64,000 bases of DNA from Paenibacillus phocaeensis. Lineage in GTDB: Bacteria > Bacillota > Bacilli > Paenibacillales > Paenibacillaceae. Shown here piece after piece: positions 26,758 to 35,652 of this stretch (positions within the stretch are counted from its first letter, which is position 1; every line of letters starts with the position of its first letter). The stretch lies in the NCBI RefSeq assembly GCF_900021165.1, contig NZ_FCOQ01000007.1, positions 1-64,000 of the forward strand, written 5' to 3'. The notes beneath the pieces are model-generated. The model was not told where the DNA came from and searched no databases. It saw only the letters and a list, made by a program, of their open reading frames with translations. The translations under genes and the position numbers were made by a program.

Positions 26758-28573
26758 CCTCGCCCTCCATTCCTTCCCGGTTGGGATAGCAAACCGTGAT
26801 GGTCGTCCCCACACCGGGCGCGCTGTCAATCTCAATCCCGTAAGCCGGGCCGTACAGGAGACGCAGCCGCGTATGAACGCTGCGCAGCCCGAACATTTGC
26901 CCGGTTTCTTCCTCCCGCTCCAGCTCCCGGCGGATTTCCGCCAGCCGGTCCGGTTCGATGCCTTTTCCGTTATCATTTACCACGGCCACCAGCCTATCCC
27001 CGTCTTCTCGCACCTCGATGGTGATCCGGTTGTCATTATGGTCCGTTTGAATCCCGTGAACGATGTAATTCTCCACGATCGGCTGCAGGGACAATCTGAC
27101 TAGCGCTTTGCCATAAATCGCCGGATCCGCCTGGATCTCATAAGTGAAGCGGTCCCTGTAACGAATGCGGAACAGTTCCAGATACAATCGGCAGGCTTCC
27201 AGCTCGTCCTTCAGCGTGTAGTTTTTCTTTTGCTGCACCATGCTTTTGAATAGAACGGACAGGCTGTAGATCATCTCGCCCACATCTTTGGCCCCTTGGG
27301 AAATGGCCCGCATGCGGATAGCCTCCAGCGTATTGTACAGGAAATGCGGGTTGATCCGCGCCTGCAGCGCAACAAGTTCGGTTTGCTGCTGCTTGATCTC
27401 CGCTTTGTACACCCGGTCGATATACAAATTCAGCTCGTCCAGCATATCGTTGAAGCTCTTGGAGATTTGCCCCAGCTCGTCCTCCCGCACATCAGCGATC
27501 CGCGCGGCGAGGTCGCCGTTCTTGACCCTCCGGGTAAACCGGATAATCCCGTTCGTTCGTTTGGCGAAATTGCTGATGAACAACGCCGGGATCAGAATGG
27601 CGAACAAGATGCAGATCAAACTGATCGTAAGGATCGTGTTGCGCAGTCCATGGTAGGTTTTGGCCAGTTCCTCTTTGGGCACCGTACTGAGCACCGTAAA
27701 CCCCGCCTGGCTTTGCGTCAGCTTGGTGGCGATCAGCCCGTCGCCGAGCACCCCGGTATCGTACATGGAGTTGATTTGTTCTGTATACGGGTATGTCCGG
27801 CCATAATAGATTCCGGAGGAATCGAATAACACGCTGCCATCTGCGGACAAGACCAGGATCGAACCCTTCAGTTCCTCCTCGTACATCGCCAGACTGCCCC
27901 AGATCTTCGCGGTATCGAAATAGACGTCCAATTGCCCAATGTTACGGAGCGACATCTTATTGTTGATCGGGATGCGAACCGAATACATCGGGATGTCGGG
28001 CAAACCTACTGTTTTGCGTACCCAGATATTCGCCGTTCCCACATTCATCCCTTCCTGCTGATACATCACGTCAGGTACGAAGGATCGGGCCTGATTGGTG
28101 GATATAATCTTAAACTGCTTATCGCTGCCAAAAGCATACAGCTGTTGCAAATCAGCGCTATATAACATCAAGCTGCGAATGTCCGGGTCGTCGTCAACCA
28201 CGTTACGGAAATACAGCACGGTGTCCGTGGACGAACTATTTTCCATATAAAACCGGTCCAGGCGGTAGTTCACGTAATCTTGATAGGGATGTTCCAGAAA
28301 AAAAGACGTGTTCGAGGACAGCTCCTCATCGCGATAAATATCCCGTACCATGGTTTGCACGGAGTCGTATTTGCCGCCGATATAACTGCTCACGCTTTCA
28401 ATCGCCCGCTTCTGGATATCCAGCTGTCCCTGCACTGCGGACTCGGACATAAACATGAACATTAAATACGAAAACGTAATGATCGTCACGATCGTGATCA
28501 CCGAGAAAAGCAAGATGATCCGCATGAACAAATTGTTCTTGAAGTAATTCCGGTAAATGTTCCGAATGAACAT
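26750..28573 (-). CDS. Sensor histidine kinase of the YesM (LytS-type) family
   Basis: 607 residues. Membrane segment 1 (about 17-40), an extracellular sensing region of about 260 residues, membrane segment 2 (about 300-322), a HAMP linker, a His_kinase domain with the phosphoacceptor in ARINPHFLYNTLEAI (around 406), and a HATPase domain (VVNDNGKGIEP, then FGLRSVHTRLRL). It senses an extracellular ligand, or the loaded binding protein, and phosphorylates the overlapping response regulator. GAGGAGGGAGG precedes the ATG. Confidence 0.93.
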   Translation of the reverse strand: MFIRNIYRNYFKNNLFMRIILLFSVITIVTIITFSYLMFMFMSESAVQGQLDIQKRAIESVSSYIGGKYDSVQTMVRDIYRDEELSSNTSFFLEHPYQDYVNYRLDRFYMENSSSTDTVLYFRNVVDDDPDIRSLMLYSADLQQLYAFGSDKQFKIISTNQARSFVPDVMYQQEGMNVGTANIWVRKTVGLPDIPMYSVRIPINNKMSLRNIGQLDVYFDTAKIWGSLAMYEEELKGSILVLSADGSVLFDSSGIYYGRTYPYTEQINSMYDTGVLGDGLIATKLTQSQAGFTVLSTVPKEELAKTYHGLRNTILTISLICILFAILIPALFISNFAKRTNGIIRFTRRVKNGDLAARIADVREDELGQISKSFNDMLDELNLYIDRVYKAEIKQQQTELVALQARINPHFLYNTLEAIRMRAISQGAKDVGEMIYSLSVLFKSMVQQKKNYTLKDELEACRLYLELFRIRYRDRFTYEIQADPAIYGKALVRLSLQPIVENYIVHGIQTDHNDNRITIEVREDGDRLVAVVNDNGKGIEPDRLAEIRRELEREEETGQMFGLRSVHTRLRLLYGPAYGIEIDSAPGVGTTITVCYPNREGMEGEDV

Positions 28574-28678
28574 GTCCTCCCTCCTCGTGCAAGGTCAATT
28601 ATACCATGCCTTTCGGGCTAGATGGATTTGCAGTTCTTGCTGGATGGCGGCTGGCAAAAATCAGGAGCGGAACTCCTT

Positions 28679-28839
28679 CCGCACCTTGGCGCAGCAGCCT
28701 GGGTTGACCGTCTCGCGTTAGCGGCGACTGGCTCCGGGTGACTGGGTCTGCACTAGCAGCGGCCGGCAATCGGAGCCGAGCCCTTCCCGCACCTTGGCGC
28801 AGCAGCCTGGGTTGGCGTCTCGCGTTAGCGGCAGCTGGC
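28679..28839. repeat. Two direct copies of a 54-bp repeat, 108 bp apart
   Basis: The unit begins CCGCACCTTGGCGCAGCAGC and ends GTTAGCGGC..CTGGC. The copies at 28679-28732 and 28787-28839 differ by a few bases and one deletion. They lie in the 931-nt gap (28574-29504) between the kinase gene and the FAD oxidoreductase gene. No gene is supported there. Confidence 0.8.
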
Positions 28840-28857
28840 AGATGAGAATGTTGTAAA

Positions 28858-29288
28858 AAGTGCAACTTTCTTATGCTCGAATGCTCTACATGTGCCGAAA
28901 TGATGCAAAAAGTGCAACTTTTTCGAGCTAAATTGCTCCAAATTGGCTAGAATGTTGCACTTTCGGCAGCATTTCAGGCTATTACGGCCGAGAATGCTCA
29001 AAAATGCTGCACAATATGCAACATTTGCGCTCGTGCCTGCTCCTTTGATCCTGAAATGTTGCATCAAGGTATAACAAGTGCAACTTTCTTATGCTCGAAT
29101 GCTCTGCATGTGCCGAAATGATGCAAAAAGTGCAACTTTTTCGAGCTAAATCGCTCCAAATTGGCTAGAATGTTGCACTTTCGGCAGCATTTCAGGCTAT
29201 TATGGCCGAGAATGCTCAAAAATGCTGCACAATATGCAACATTTGCGCTCGTGCCTGCTCCTTTGATCCTGAAATGTTGCATAAAGGT
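28858..29288. repeat. Near-perfect 213-bp tandem duplication with internal TGCAAC motifs
   Basis: Units 28858-29070 and 29076-29288 have a 218-bp period and differ at only four positions by direct comparison. Inside each unit a motif related to AAGTGCAACTTT / AAATGTTGCA recurs about every 40-60 bp in alternating orientation, so the region is an array within a duplication. Open frames of 80-100 codons cross it on the minus strand, but their protein sequence merely mirrors the repeat and they are not called as genes. Confidence 0.9.
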
Positions 29289-29303
29289 CAACATTCCCGA
29301 ATG

Positions 29304-29345
29304 AAAAAAAGGGTGTCCCAAAAGTAAACTTTGGAACACCCTTTT
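29304..29345 (-). terminator. Rho-independent terminator of the second sugar operon
   Basis: AAAGGGTGT / ACACCCTTT with additional CCAAA/TTTGG pairing is followed on the minus strand by seven T residues. It lies about 160 nt after the stop of the FAD oxidoreductase gene, the last gene of that operon. Confidence 0.85.
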
Positions 29346-29504
29346 GGAGCGTATTCGGGATCGCATCAGCCGACCAATGTGAACTCGACGACTGCGTCCC
29401 GCTCTTCTGTCAGCAGATAGGTCAACGCTTCCGGGCAGCCAAGTTTATGAATGCTGCTTGCGTCATCCCGATACAATACGGGGTTTTACAAAGACTGTAA
29501 ACGT

Positions 29505-30989
29505 TTAGCCGATTACCTGATGGTCCAGCAGCAATCGCTCACGCAGCTTGTCATACGGCATCGCCTGCACCGCGATGTCGGCCTCGAGCGCCAGCACCGC
29601 AGCGGTCGCCGCGGATTGGGCCAGCACCATAAACACCGGCTCCATCCGAATGGAGCCGTACGCAATATGCGAGGCCGACAGGCAGACGGGGACAAGCAAG
29701 TTTGCGCATTGCTCTTCCTCCGGTACGATCGATCGGTAGCTGATCGGGTAAGGTGAATTCAGCTTGATCTGCACATCCCCCTCGTTCCGAACGTCTCCTT
29801 CCGGACCGACATGCCGCTGCACATTGTGAGAATCCATCGTGTAGGAGCCGAGACCGACGGGATCGGCGATGGGAGAACGCAGGAAAATATGATTTTCGTT
29901 CATAACCAGACCGCTCACCATCCGCCTGGCTTCCCGGACGTACAACTGCGGGGTCCAGCAACCGTTCTCCGTGAACTCGTCGAGCGGCAACCCCCACGGC
30001 TTATAAAATTCACGAATGGCTTCCGGCACGCGAGGGTGATGCTGCAGCGTCCAAATCAAGCCGCGCTGATAGCGCTCGTGAGCGGCGGCAATTGCCTCCC
30101 GATCCGCATAAGAGGCTTCCGGATAGGCATAGTTCCAGCCGATGAAGTCCGTCGAGAATCCCCTGTGATTATTGGAGTCCGTCTTCCGGTTTGGCACCAT
30201 TCGCAGTTTGAAGAATACGTCCTCGCCCCGTTCGATGGCGCGGAACAGCAGCTCGTAGTCCCGTTCGTCGTAGCCTGCCGGCTGTTCCACGAAGACTCGG
30301 TTGTCCGGCGCGTCCGTCAGGCACATCCTGTAGCAGTACGCCTGAACCTTGTCGTCACCTTCGCCGTCGAGCCCCCCGGGTCCGGGATTGACGCCGGGCA
30401 GCAACCCGCTCGCCGGGTCACCCGGCACCACATACGGATCGATGCCCCGGGGCAACTGGTTCTTGACGGCAACCGCAGTCTGAATGCCGTTGTACGTTTC
30501 CCCGTACCGACTGTTCGGCTCTCTGCCTAATGCATACGAGACGTCCGCCGCTTTCATCAGGTCGCCCTCATATCCAGCATCCATGAACATTCTGCCGGCA
30601 TACGTATGCCCGGACTCCGACCGGATCGATTCGATCCGATTGCCGCGCTTCACGACGGGATCCGCCGGATCGAGCCTTTCACCGTACCGAACCTCAATGC
30701 CGTATTCCGCCACCCAATCCTCGAAGACGGACAGCGCCGTCTTCGGCTCAAACATCCAGACCGCTTCGTCCGAACCATACTTCCGGCCGACGCGCTTGTA
30801 GAACTCCAGTGACAGGCCGCCGATCACCGACTTGTCGCCGAAGTCCGTATCCCCCAGCCCGCCGCTGCTTAAGCCTCCCAACCTGCGGGACGGCTCCAGG
30901 ACAATCGGGTTCATTCCCATGCGGCGAGCTTGAACTGCGGCGGCCAGGCCTGCCGCAGTGCCGCCGTATATCACCAGGTCATAAATCAT
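29505..30989 (-). CDS. FAD-dependent oxidoreductase (FAD_oxidored family)
   Basis: 494 residues. The N-terminal dinucleotide-binding motif DLVIYGGTAAGLAAA (residues 4-18), followed by a second glycine-rich segment RLGGLSSGGLGDTDFG, and GRMFMDAGYEGDLMKAADV near 140 are typical of the PF12831-type FAD-dependent oxidoreductases, often linked to carbohydrate loci and sometimes misannotated as xanthan lyases. No signal peptide. The ATG at 30989 overlaps the GH130 stop by 4 nt (ATGA) with AAAGGAGG about 12 nt upstream, so translation of the two is coupled. A role in oxidising the sugar handled by the GH130 partner is inferred only from this coupling. Confidence 0.87.
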   Translation of the reverse strand: MIYDLVIYGGTAAGLAAAVQARRMGMNPIVLEPSRRLGGLSSGGLGDTDFGDKSVIGGLSLEFYKRVGRKYGSDEAVWMFEPKTALSVFEDWVAEYGIEVRYGERLDPADPVVKRGNRIESIRSESGHTYAGRMFMDAGYEGDLMKAADVSYALGREPNSRYGETYNGIQTAVAVKNQLPRGIDPYVVPGDPASGLLPGVNPGPGGLDGEGDDKVQAYCYRMCLTDAPDNRVFVEQPAGYDERDYELLFRAIERGEDVFFKLRMVPNRKTDSNNHRGFSTDFIGWNYAYPEASYADREAIAAAHERYQRGLIWTLQHHPRVPEAIREFYKPWGLPLDEFTENGCWTPQLYVREARRMVSGLVMNENHIFLRSPIADPVGLGSYTMDSHNVQRHVGPEGDVRNEGDVQIKLNSPYPISYRSIVPEEEQCANLLVPVCLSASHIAYGSIRMEPVFMVLAQSAATAAVLALEADIAVQAMPYDKLRERLLLDHQVIG

Positions 30990-32035
30990 CGCTCTATCGG
31001 CCTCCTTTCGCTCCCGGCTTCGGCTTGCTTGCTGCCTTCCAGACAAAGCCGGACCAAATCGTCTACATGTGCGGTAGCCAAGCATTCCACGGTGTCGGCC
31101 GCGCCATAATAAATCTTGACTTCGCCATTGTCTTCCAAGATCATGCCGCCCGGGAAAATCACATCATTGCGAAAGCCGCCCGCCGTCTCGTAAGGCGCTT
31201 CGGGCGCCAGCAGCGGCCCGTCGTACCTCCCGACAACCCGGCTCGGATCGTCCGCGTCGAGCAGCATGAGGCCGGCGCTGTACCGCTTGGTCCAGGCTGC
31301 CTCCCAGCCGTTCTTGCCCCGCTGCGGATCGATGTCGACCGCATGGAACGTCGTCAGCCAGCCATGTTGCGTGCGGATGGGCGGGGCTCCCGGCCCGATC
31401 TTGTCATTGGCGAAGCCGACATCCTCAACGCCAAGTACCAGGGAAGATTGTCCCCAGTAGATCAAGTCCGGGGACGACGACAGCCAGATGTCGAACCGGT
31501 CGCGCCCGCCACGCGAGTAGACGGGCATCGGCCGCTCCAATCGGACGTAGCGGCCGTTCACCTTTTCGGGGAACAGCACCATGTTGCGATTGTCAGGCAC
31601 ACTCAAAGAAAGTACGTCAAACGTCTCGAAGTCTTCCGTCGACGCGATGCCTCCGCGCAAGCCGTGGCGGGTATCCACGGCAAAGCAAACGTAAACCTTG
31701 CCGTCGATGACAGTCAACCTGGGGTCGTACACGCGAACGGTTTCTTCGTCATGCCATTGCCAGCAAGGCTTCGGCTGTACGTCCCAATGAATGCCGTCTC
31801 GGCTGAACGCCAGGCCCAGATTGGTCGTATGACCGGGTGCAACCTGCTCGATCGAAGCATCGCCGTAATCGTTGCGGAACACCATCACATAGCGGCCTTC
31901 ATATTTGGCCACTCCGGCATTGAACACCATGGCGGGACCATAGGGTACCTGATGGGGCGCTAGCACCGGATTACCGGCATAGCGCCGGACGACCGGCGCC
32001 GAACGCAGCGGGTCCATTGAAGATTCCATAAACAT
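30986..32035 (-). CDS. Glycoside hydrolase family 130 protein
   Basis: 349 residues, beta-propeller GH130 protein of a different subgroup from the one at 13556-14554. RYAGNPVLAP at the start, VFNAGVAKYEGRYVMVFR, and TVRVYDPRLTVIDGKVYVCFA with the probable catalytic acid Asp104 are visible; later FPEKVNGRYVRLERP and KIGPGAPPI belong to the family pattern. GH130 members are mostly beta-mannoside phosphorylases, with a few hydrolases; which applies here cannot be read. GGGAG lies about 8 nt before the ATG at 32035, and two further in-frame ATGs follow within 18 nt. It is cytoplasmic and translationally coupled to the FAD oxidoreductase. Confidence 0.9.
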   Translation of the reverse strand: MFMESSMDPLRSAPVVRRYAGNPVLAPHQVPYGPAMVFNAGVAKYEGRYVMVFRNDYGDASIEQVAPGHTTNLGLAFSRDGIHWDVQPKPCWQWHDEETVRVYDPRLTVIDGKVYVCFAVDTRHGLRGGIASTEDFETFDVLSLSVPDNRNMVLFPEKVNGRYVRLERPMPVYSRGGRDRFDIWLSSSPDLIYWGQSSLVLGVEDVGFANDKIGPGAPPIRTQHGWLTTFHAVDIDPQRGKNGWEAAWTKRYSAGLMLLDADDPSRVVGRYDGPLLAPEAPYETAGGFRNDVIFPGGMILEDNGEVKIYYGAADTVECLATAHVDDLVRLCLEGSKQAEAGSERRPIER

Positions 32036-32062
32036 CGGTCAGCTCCCTCTCTCTTGAAAGGC

Positions 32063-32089
32063 GAGGCCTCGCCGTCAAGGCGAAGCCCC
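32063..32089 (-). terminator. Intercistronic hairpin after the second solute-binding protein gene
   Basis: GGGGCTTCGCC and GGCGAGGCCTC pair at 9 of 11 positions around a 5-nt loop on the minus strand, 10 nt after the lipoprotein stop. There is no clear T-run, so it may stabilise the upstream mRNA segment rather than terminate. Confidence 0.5.
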
Positions 32090-32098
32090 GGATCTTTC

Positions 32099-33607
32099 TT
32101 ATTGTTGACTAGCGTACCAGTCGTTCACTTCCTTCTGTACATCCTGACCGCCTGCGTCCCTCCATGCCTTCTGCAGATCGGCGATCGCATTGTCGGACAC
32201 ACCGTCCACGATCATTTTAATCAGGCCGTCGTTGACGAGTGTATCCAGCTTGACGCTGTTCGCCGAGTATTTCGGCAAGTACGACACGAAGGCGAGCGGG
32301 TCCATATGAATCTGATCCCGGGGAACCGAGTTAATGATCTTGTAGTTGTCGAACATCGGCTTGCTCTTCTGCAGGCGTGCCTGCCAGTATTGGACAAAGT
32401 TCGCTTCATCCATCCCGATGACGAAGCCGTTGGATTGCGCGCGATCCTCGAAGAACGCGGGATCGATCGGCATGTAATTGCCGTTCTCCATCGTATACGT
32501 CTCGCCCTCTTTGCCAATAAACATTTCCTTGAACGTATTCGGATCCAGCATGGCATTGACCAGCTTAATCGCATCCTCCGGGTGTTTGGCCGACTTGGGG
32601 ACGAACGTAATCTTATTAAAGCCGCCGATCTCGGTAAATCCGCTTTGTCCGTTAGGCCCCTTTAGAGGAGGAATGAATTGGTAGGTTGCGCCCGGCACGT
32701 TCTTTTGAAGCGCTTCGTCAAAACTGGGAATCGACGACCAGATAGTCAGATAGATGCCAGCCCGGCCGCTGGTGAACTTCTCCGCGGCAGTAGCCGATTT
32801 GTTTGTGGCGAATTCCTTGTCTATCAATCCTTGATCGTATAGATCCCGGATGAAAGTTATATAGTCCTTGAGCCCAGGGTGATCGACAACGTTCACCAGC
32901 TTCCCGTCCACATCGGTCCATGATCCGAAGATCCCATAAGCGCCCGTCAGGTTGTCCAGCATTCCGATGGCATCAATCGTCATCGGAATGTTGTTCGCGC
33001 CGTTTCCGCCCGGATCCTGGTCCTTAAACGCTTTCAAAACATCGACGAATTCGTCCAGCGTCGTCGGCATCTGCTTGCCGACCTTCTCAAGCCAGTCGGT
33101 GCGGATCAATAAGCCAGCGCGAACGTAGGAGACGTTCAGCGTCGGAATTCCGTAAATTTTCCCGTCGACCGTTACGCCCGCGAAGCTCTTCGGTGAGATT
33201 GCCTTCTTGATGTTTGGCCCGTATTGGTCGATAAGCGGCGTCAAGTCCGTCAGTGCGCCATTCTGGGCGAAGTTGAAGTATACCTGCTTGTTCATGGCAT
33301 CCACCAGATCATAATCCGAGTTGGAAGCCATGATTAGGTTCAGCTTGTCGTCCGGATTCTCCTGGGGCAGCATATCGTTCTGCAGCTTGTAGCCGGTCGC
33401 CTCCTCCAGGAATTGATTGACCGGATACGAGTTGTAATCGTCGGCCATGTAAGTACGCAGCAGTTTCAACGTCGGTTTATCCTCTGCCGCAGCGTTCCCG
33501 CCTTCGTTATTGCCTCCTCCCCCGCCTCCGCCTCCGCATCCGGCCAGGAGAACGGAGAAAACCAGCAGCAGCATGACAGCCGCAGCGAACCCTTTTTTCC
33601 TCGACAT
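32099..33607 (-). CDS. Extracellular sugar-binding lipoprotein (second importer)
   Basis: 502 residues with signal peptide and lipobox LLAGC (Cys24), followed by an unusual run of eight glycines and a Gly/Asn/Glu linker. The mature domain is a family 1 solute-binding protein (TLKLLRTYMADDYNSYPVNQFLEEATGY, KLNLIMASNSDYDLVDAM, GKIYGIPTLN). It should bind the oligosaccharide imported by the two permeases encoded upstream in this operon. Gene order here is permease, permease, binding protein, the reverse of the first locus. A GGAGGGG lies before the start at 33607. Confidence 0.92.
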   Translation of the reverse strand: MSRKKGFAAAVMLLLVFSVLLAGCGGGGGGGGNNEGGNAAAEDKPTLKLLRTYMADDYNSYPVNQFLEEATGYKLQNDMLPQENPDDKLNLIMASNSDYDLVDAMNKQVYFNFAQNGALTDLTPLIDQYGPNIKKAISPKSFAGVTVDGKIYGIPTLNVSYVRAGLLIRTDWLEKVGKQMPTTLDEFVDVLKAFKDQDPGGNGANNIPMTIDAIGMLDNLTGAYGIFGSWTDVDGKLVNVVDHPGLKDYITFIRDLYDQGLIDKEFATNKSATAAEKFTSGRAGIYLTIWSSIPSFDEALQKNVPGATYQFIPPLKGPNGQSGFTEIGGFNKITFVPKSAKHPEDAIKLVNAMLDPNTFKEMFIGKEGETYTMENGNYMPIDPAFFEDRAQSNGFVIGMDEANFVQYWQARLQKSKPMFDNYKIINSVPRDQIHMDPLAFVSYLPKYSANSVKLDTLVNDGLIKMIVDGVSDNAIADLQKAWRDAGGQDVQKEVNDWYASQQ

Positions 33608-33710
33608 TTGAACCCCTCCATATTGTAAGTAATTATAAATAACCCTTGCCGTTCCGGGAATGAGGTCAGCCCGCCAAGAGATTATTCCGTCTTTGAGCCG
33701 TTAAGGCCGA

Positions 33711-34595
33711 TTACCCTTTGACAGAGCCGATGAGAATCCCTTTGATGAAGTGCTTTTGCAAGAACGGATAAACAAGCAGAATTGGGATCGTTGATACGAT
33801 AATTGTTGCGTTGCGAATGCCTTCGGGCGACACATTCAGCAGCAAGTCGTTGTCTTGGTTCAGCAGGTTCTCATTCGATGCTTGGAGCACGACATCCCGC
33901 ATGTAAAGCTGCAGCGGCTTCAAGGCCGGATCATTCAAATATAGCATGGGATGGAACCAGTCGCCCCAGAAGGAGACGGCATAGAACAAGCTGATTGTGG
34001 CAAACACGGGCGCCGAGAGCGGGATGATGATGCGCAGTACAATGCGAAGGTTGCTGGCGCCGTCCAGTTTGGCCGACTCTTCCAGGCTCTCCGGCAGACT
34101 TTCGTAGTAATTTTTCATCAGCAACAGATTAAAGACATTGATCAGCGCCGGCAGCACAAGCGACATCAGATTGTTCATCAATCCTAAGTTTTTAATAAGC
34201 AGGTAATTAGGGACGAGTCCCCCATTGAACAACATCGTGAAGATGTATAGCAGCAGTACAAACTTGATGCCCGGCAAATGCTTCTTTGATAAAGGATAAG
34301 CGGAAACCGCCGTCAAGACGACTGCAGCCAACGTACCGACGACGGTCAGGCAGACCGAGATCAGAAACCCTCGCTGGAACATATTGTCATAGATGACGAA
34401 TCCGATGTTCTTCAGGTTGAAGTCGACCGGCCAGAGCCCGACCTTCCCGGAGACAATCGCCCAGTTAGCGCTAAGCGATTTGGCCAGCACATTGACGAAT
34501 GGGAAGAGGCAGAGAATGCCGATAACGCCCAAGATGACGTAGACGATCGAGACGTAGACGACTTCGGAAAAAGGCCGTTTGCGCGATGGGGCCAT
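33711..34595 (-). CDS. Carbohydrate ABC transporter permease, LplC/CUT1 type (second importer)
   Basis: 294 residues with six predicted membrane segments and an EAA loop (EESAKLDGASNLRIVLRIIIPLSAPVFA near 180). It ends in the common PFLQKHFIKGILIGSVKG tail. I chose ATG at 34595 because AAAGGAGG lies 10 nt before it; an upstream in-frame GTG at 34619 would put that site inside the gene. It starts 20 nt after the stop of the LplB-type permease, so the two are co-transcribed and form the channel. Confidence 0.93.
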   Translation of the reverse strand: MAPSRKRPFSEVVYVSIVYVILGVIGILCLFPFVNVLAKSLSANWAIVSGKVGLWPVDFNLKNIGFVIYDNMFQRGFLISVCLTVVGTLAAVVLTAVSAYPLSKKHLPGIKFVLLLYIFTMLFNGGLVPNYLLIKNLGLMNNLMSLVLPALINVFNLLLMKNYYESLPESLEESAKLDGASNLRIVLRIIIPLSAPVFATISLFYAVSFWGDWFHPMLYLNDPALKPLQLYMRDVVLQASNENLLNQDNDLLLNVSPEGIRNATIIVSTIPILLVYPFLQKHFIKGILIGSVKG

Positions 34596-34615
34596 CTTTT
34601 TTACACCTCCTTTTG

Positions 34616-35530
34616 TCACCAGATGCTCTTGCCTGTAATCCGCTTAGACAGCTGATTGCCGCCGACGACCAGGATGAAGCCGATCACCGACTCGAACAAC
34701 CCGACCGCGGTGGAGAAGCTGTATTCCATGGAAGTCAACCCCATTCGGTAAATGTAAGTACCGATGACGTCCCCCGTGTCGTATACAGTTGGGTTATACA
34801 TCAGCAGGATTTGCTCGGTTCCCGCTTCCAGCACGCCGCCGATGCGAAGGATGAGCATAAGGACGATCGTCGTGGAGATGCCGGGCAGCGTGATGTGGAA
34901 CATCTGACGCACGCGGCTGGCGCCGTCGAGCTTGGCCGCCTCGTACAGCTCGGGATCGAGGCCGGCAATGGCCGCGATGAAGATGATGGCGTTCCACCCC
35001 GTTTCCTTCCACCCTGCCGTAGCGACGAGAAGACTGCGAAAGTAATGGTTGTCCATGAAGAAGTTCACGGGCTCCCCGCCGAACCAGCCGATGATACTAT
35101 TGACGATCCCGGTGGACGGTGACAGGATGTTGACGAACAGCCCCGCGATTACGACCCAGGACAGGAAATGCGGCAGATAGATAATCGTCTGAATCGACCG
35201 CTTGAACCACATTCTGCCGACTTCGTTCAGTAGCACCGCGATGATGATCGGGATCGGGAACAGGAAGACGATTTTGTACAAGCTGATGAGCAGTGTATTT
35301 GCCATAATAAGGCCAAAATCCGCAGAATGAAACAAGCGCGCAAATTGCTGAAGTCCAACCCACTCGCTGCCCCCGATCCCCTTGAAGATGTTGAAATTCT
35401 GGAAGGCGATGACTAGACCGTAGATCGGTGTGTATTTGAAAATCACCAAAAAGACGAGGCCCGGTATTAACAGCAGATACAAATCATAATTGCGACGAAT
35501 TTGGGAAAGCCAATCCGCTCGGCCTTTCAT
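34616..35530 (-). CDS. Carbohydrate ABC transporter permease, LplB/CUT1 type (second importer)
   Basis: 304 residues, six predicted membrane segments (first: YDLYLLLIPGLVFLVIFKY), EAA loop YEAAKLDGASRVRQMFHITLPGISTT near 215. The ATG at 35530 follows AAAGGAGGAGGAG closely, which is much stronger than the alternative upstream start at 35569. It is the first gene of the second importer operon; a terminator 120 nt upstream separates it from the kinase gene, and a promoter-like element with an overlapping cre-like site lies between. Confidence 0.93.
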   Translation of the reverse strand: MKGRADWLSQIRRNYDLYLLLIPGLVFLVIFKYTPIYGLVIAFQNFNIFKGIGGSEWVGLQQFARLFHSADFGLIMANTLLISLYKIVFLFPIPIIIAVLLNEVGRMWFKRSIQTIIYLPHFLSWVVIAGLFVNILSPSTGIVNSIIGWFGGEPVNFFMDNHYFRSLLVATAGWKETGWNAIIFIAAIAGLDPELYEAAKLDGASRVRQMFHITLPGISTTIVLMLILRIGGVLEAGTEQILLMYNPTVYDTGDVIGTYIYRMGLTSMEYSFSTAVGLFESVIGFILVVGGNQLSKRITGKSIW

Positions 35531-35554
35531 CCTTCTCCTCCTCCTTTCCAATGC

Positions 35555-35573
35555 AGGTAACGCTTTCATTGTA
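35555..35573 (-). promoter_or_regulatory. Putative promoter -10 with overlapping cre-like site
   Basis: TACAAT (35568-35573, minus strand) is a good -10 element but has no recognisable -35 at 17 bp, as expected for an activator-dependent promoter. Immediately downstream, TGAAAGCGTTACCT (35555-35568) matches the cre consensus at 12 of 14 positions and would overlap the transcription start. Both calls are inference. Confidence 0.45.
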
Positions 35574-35652
35574 GCCGAATGAAATTGCGGCGCGTGAGGT
35601 ACAGCATTCTGCTGCGCTGGTCGAATCTTCAGGTATCATCTGCGGCATACAA

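Noticed and set aside
26758..26976. Extension of the first response regulator into the kinase gene
   Set aside because: The extra 73 residues do not fit a receiver domain, while a good ribosome binding site precedes the ATG at 26757.
28858..29288. CRISPR array or IS element
   Set aside because: The period is 218 bp, units are contiguous, no spacers of uniform length exist and no transposase is present.
28825..29366. Two open frames of 80 and 100 codons on the minus strand within the tandem repeat
   Set aside because: Both encode the same repeat-derived peptide, lack ribosome binding sites, and follow the repeat boundaries; they are better explained as noncoding repeats.
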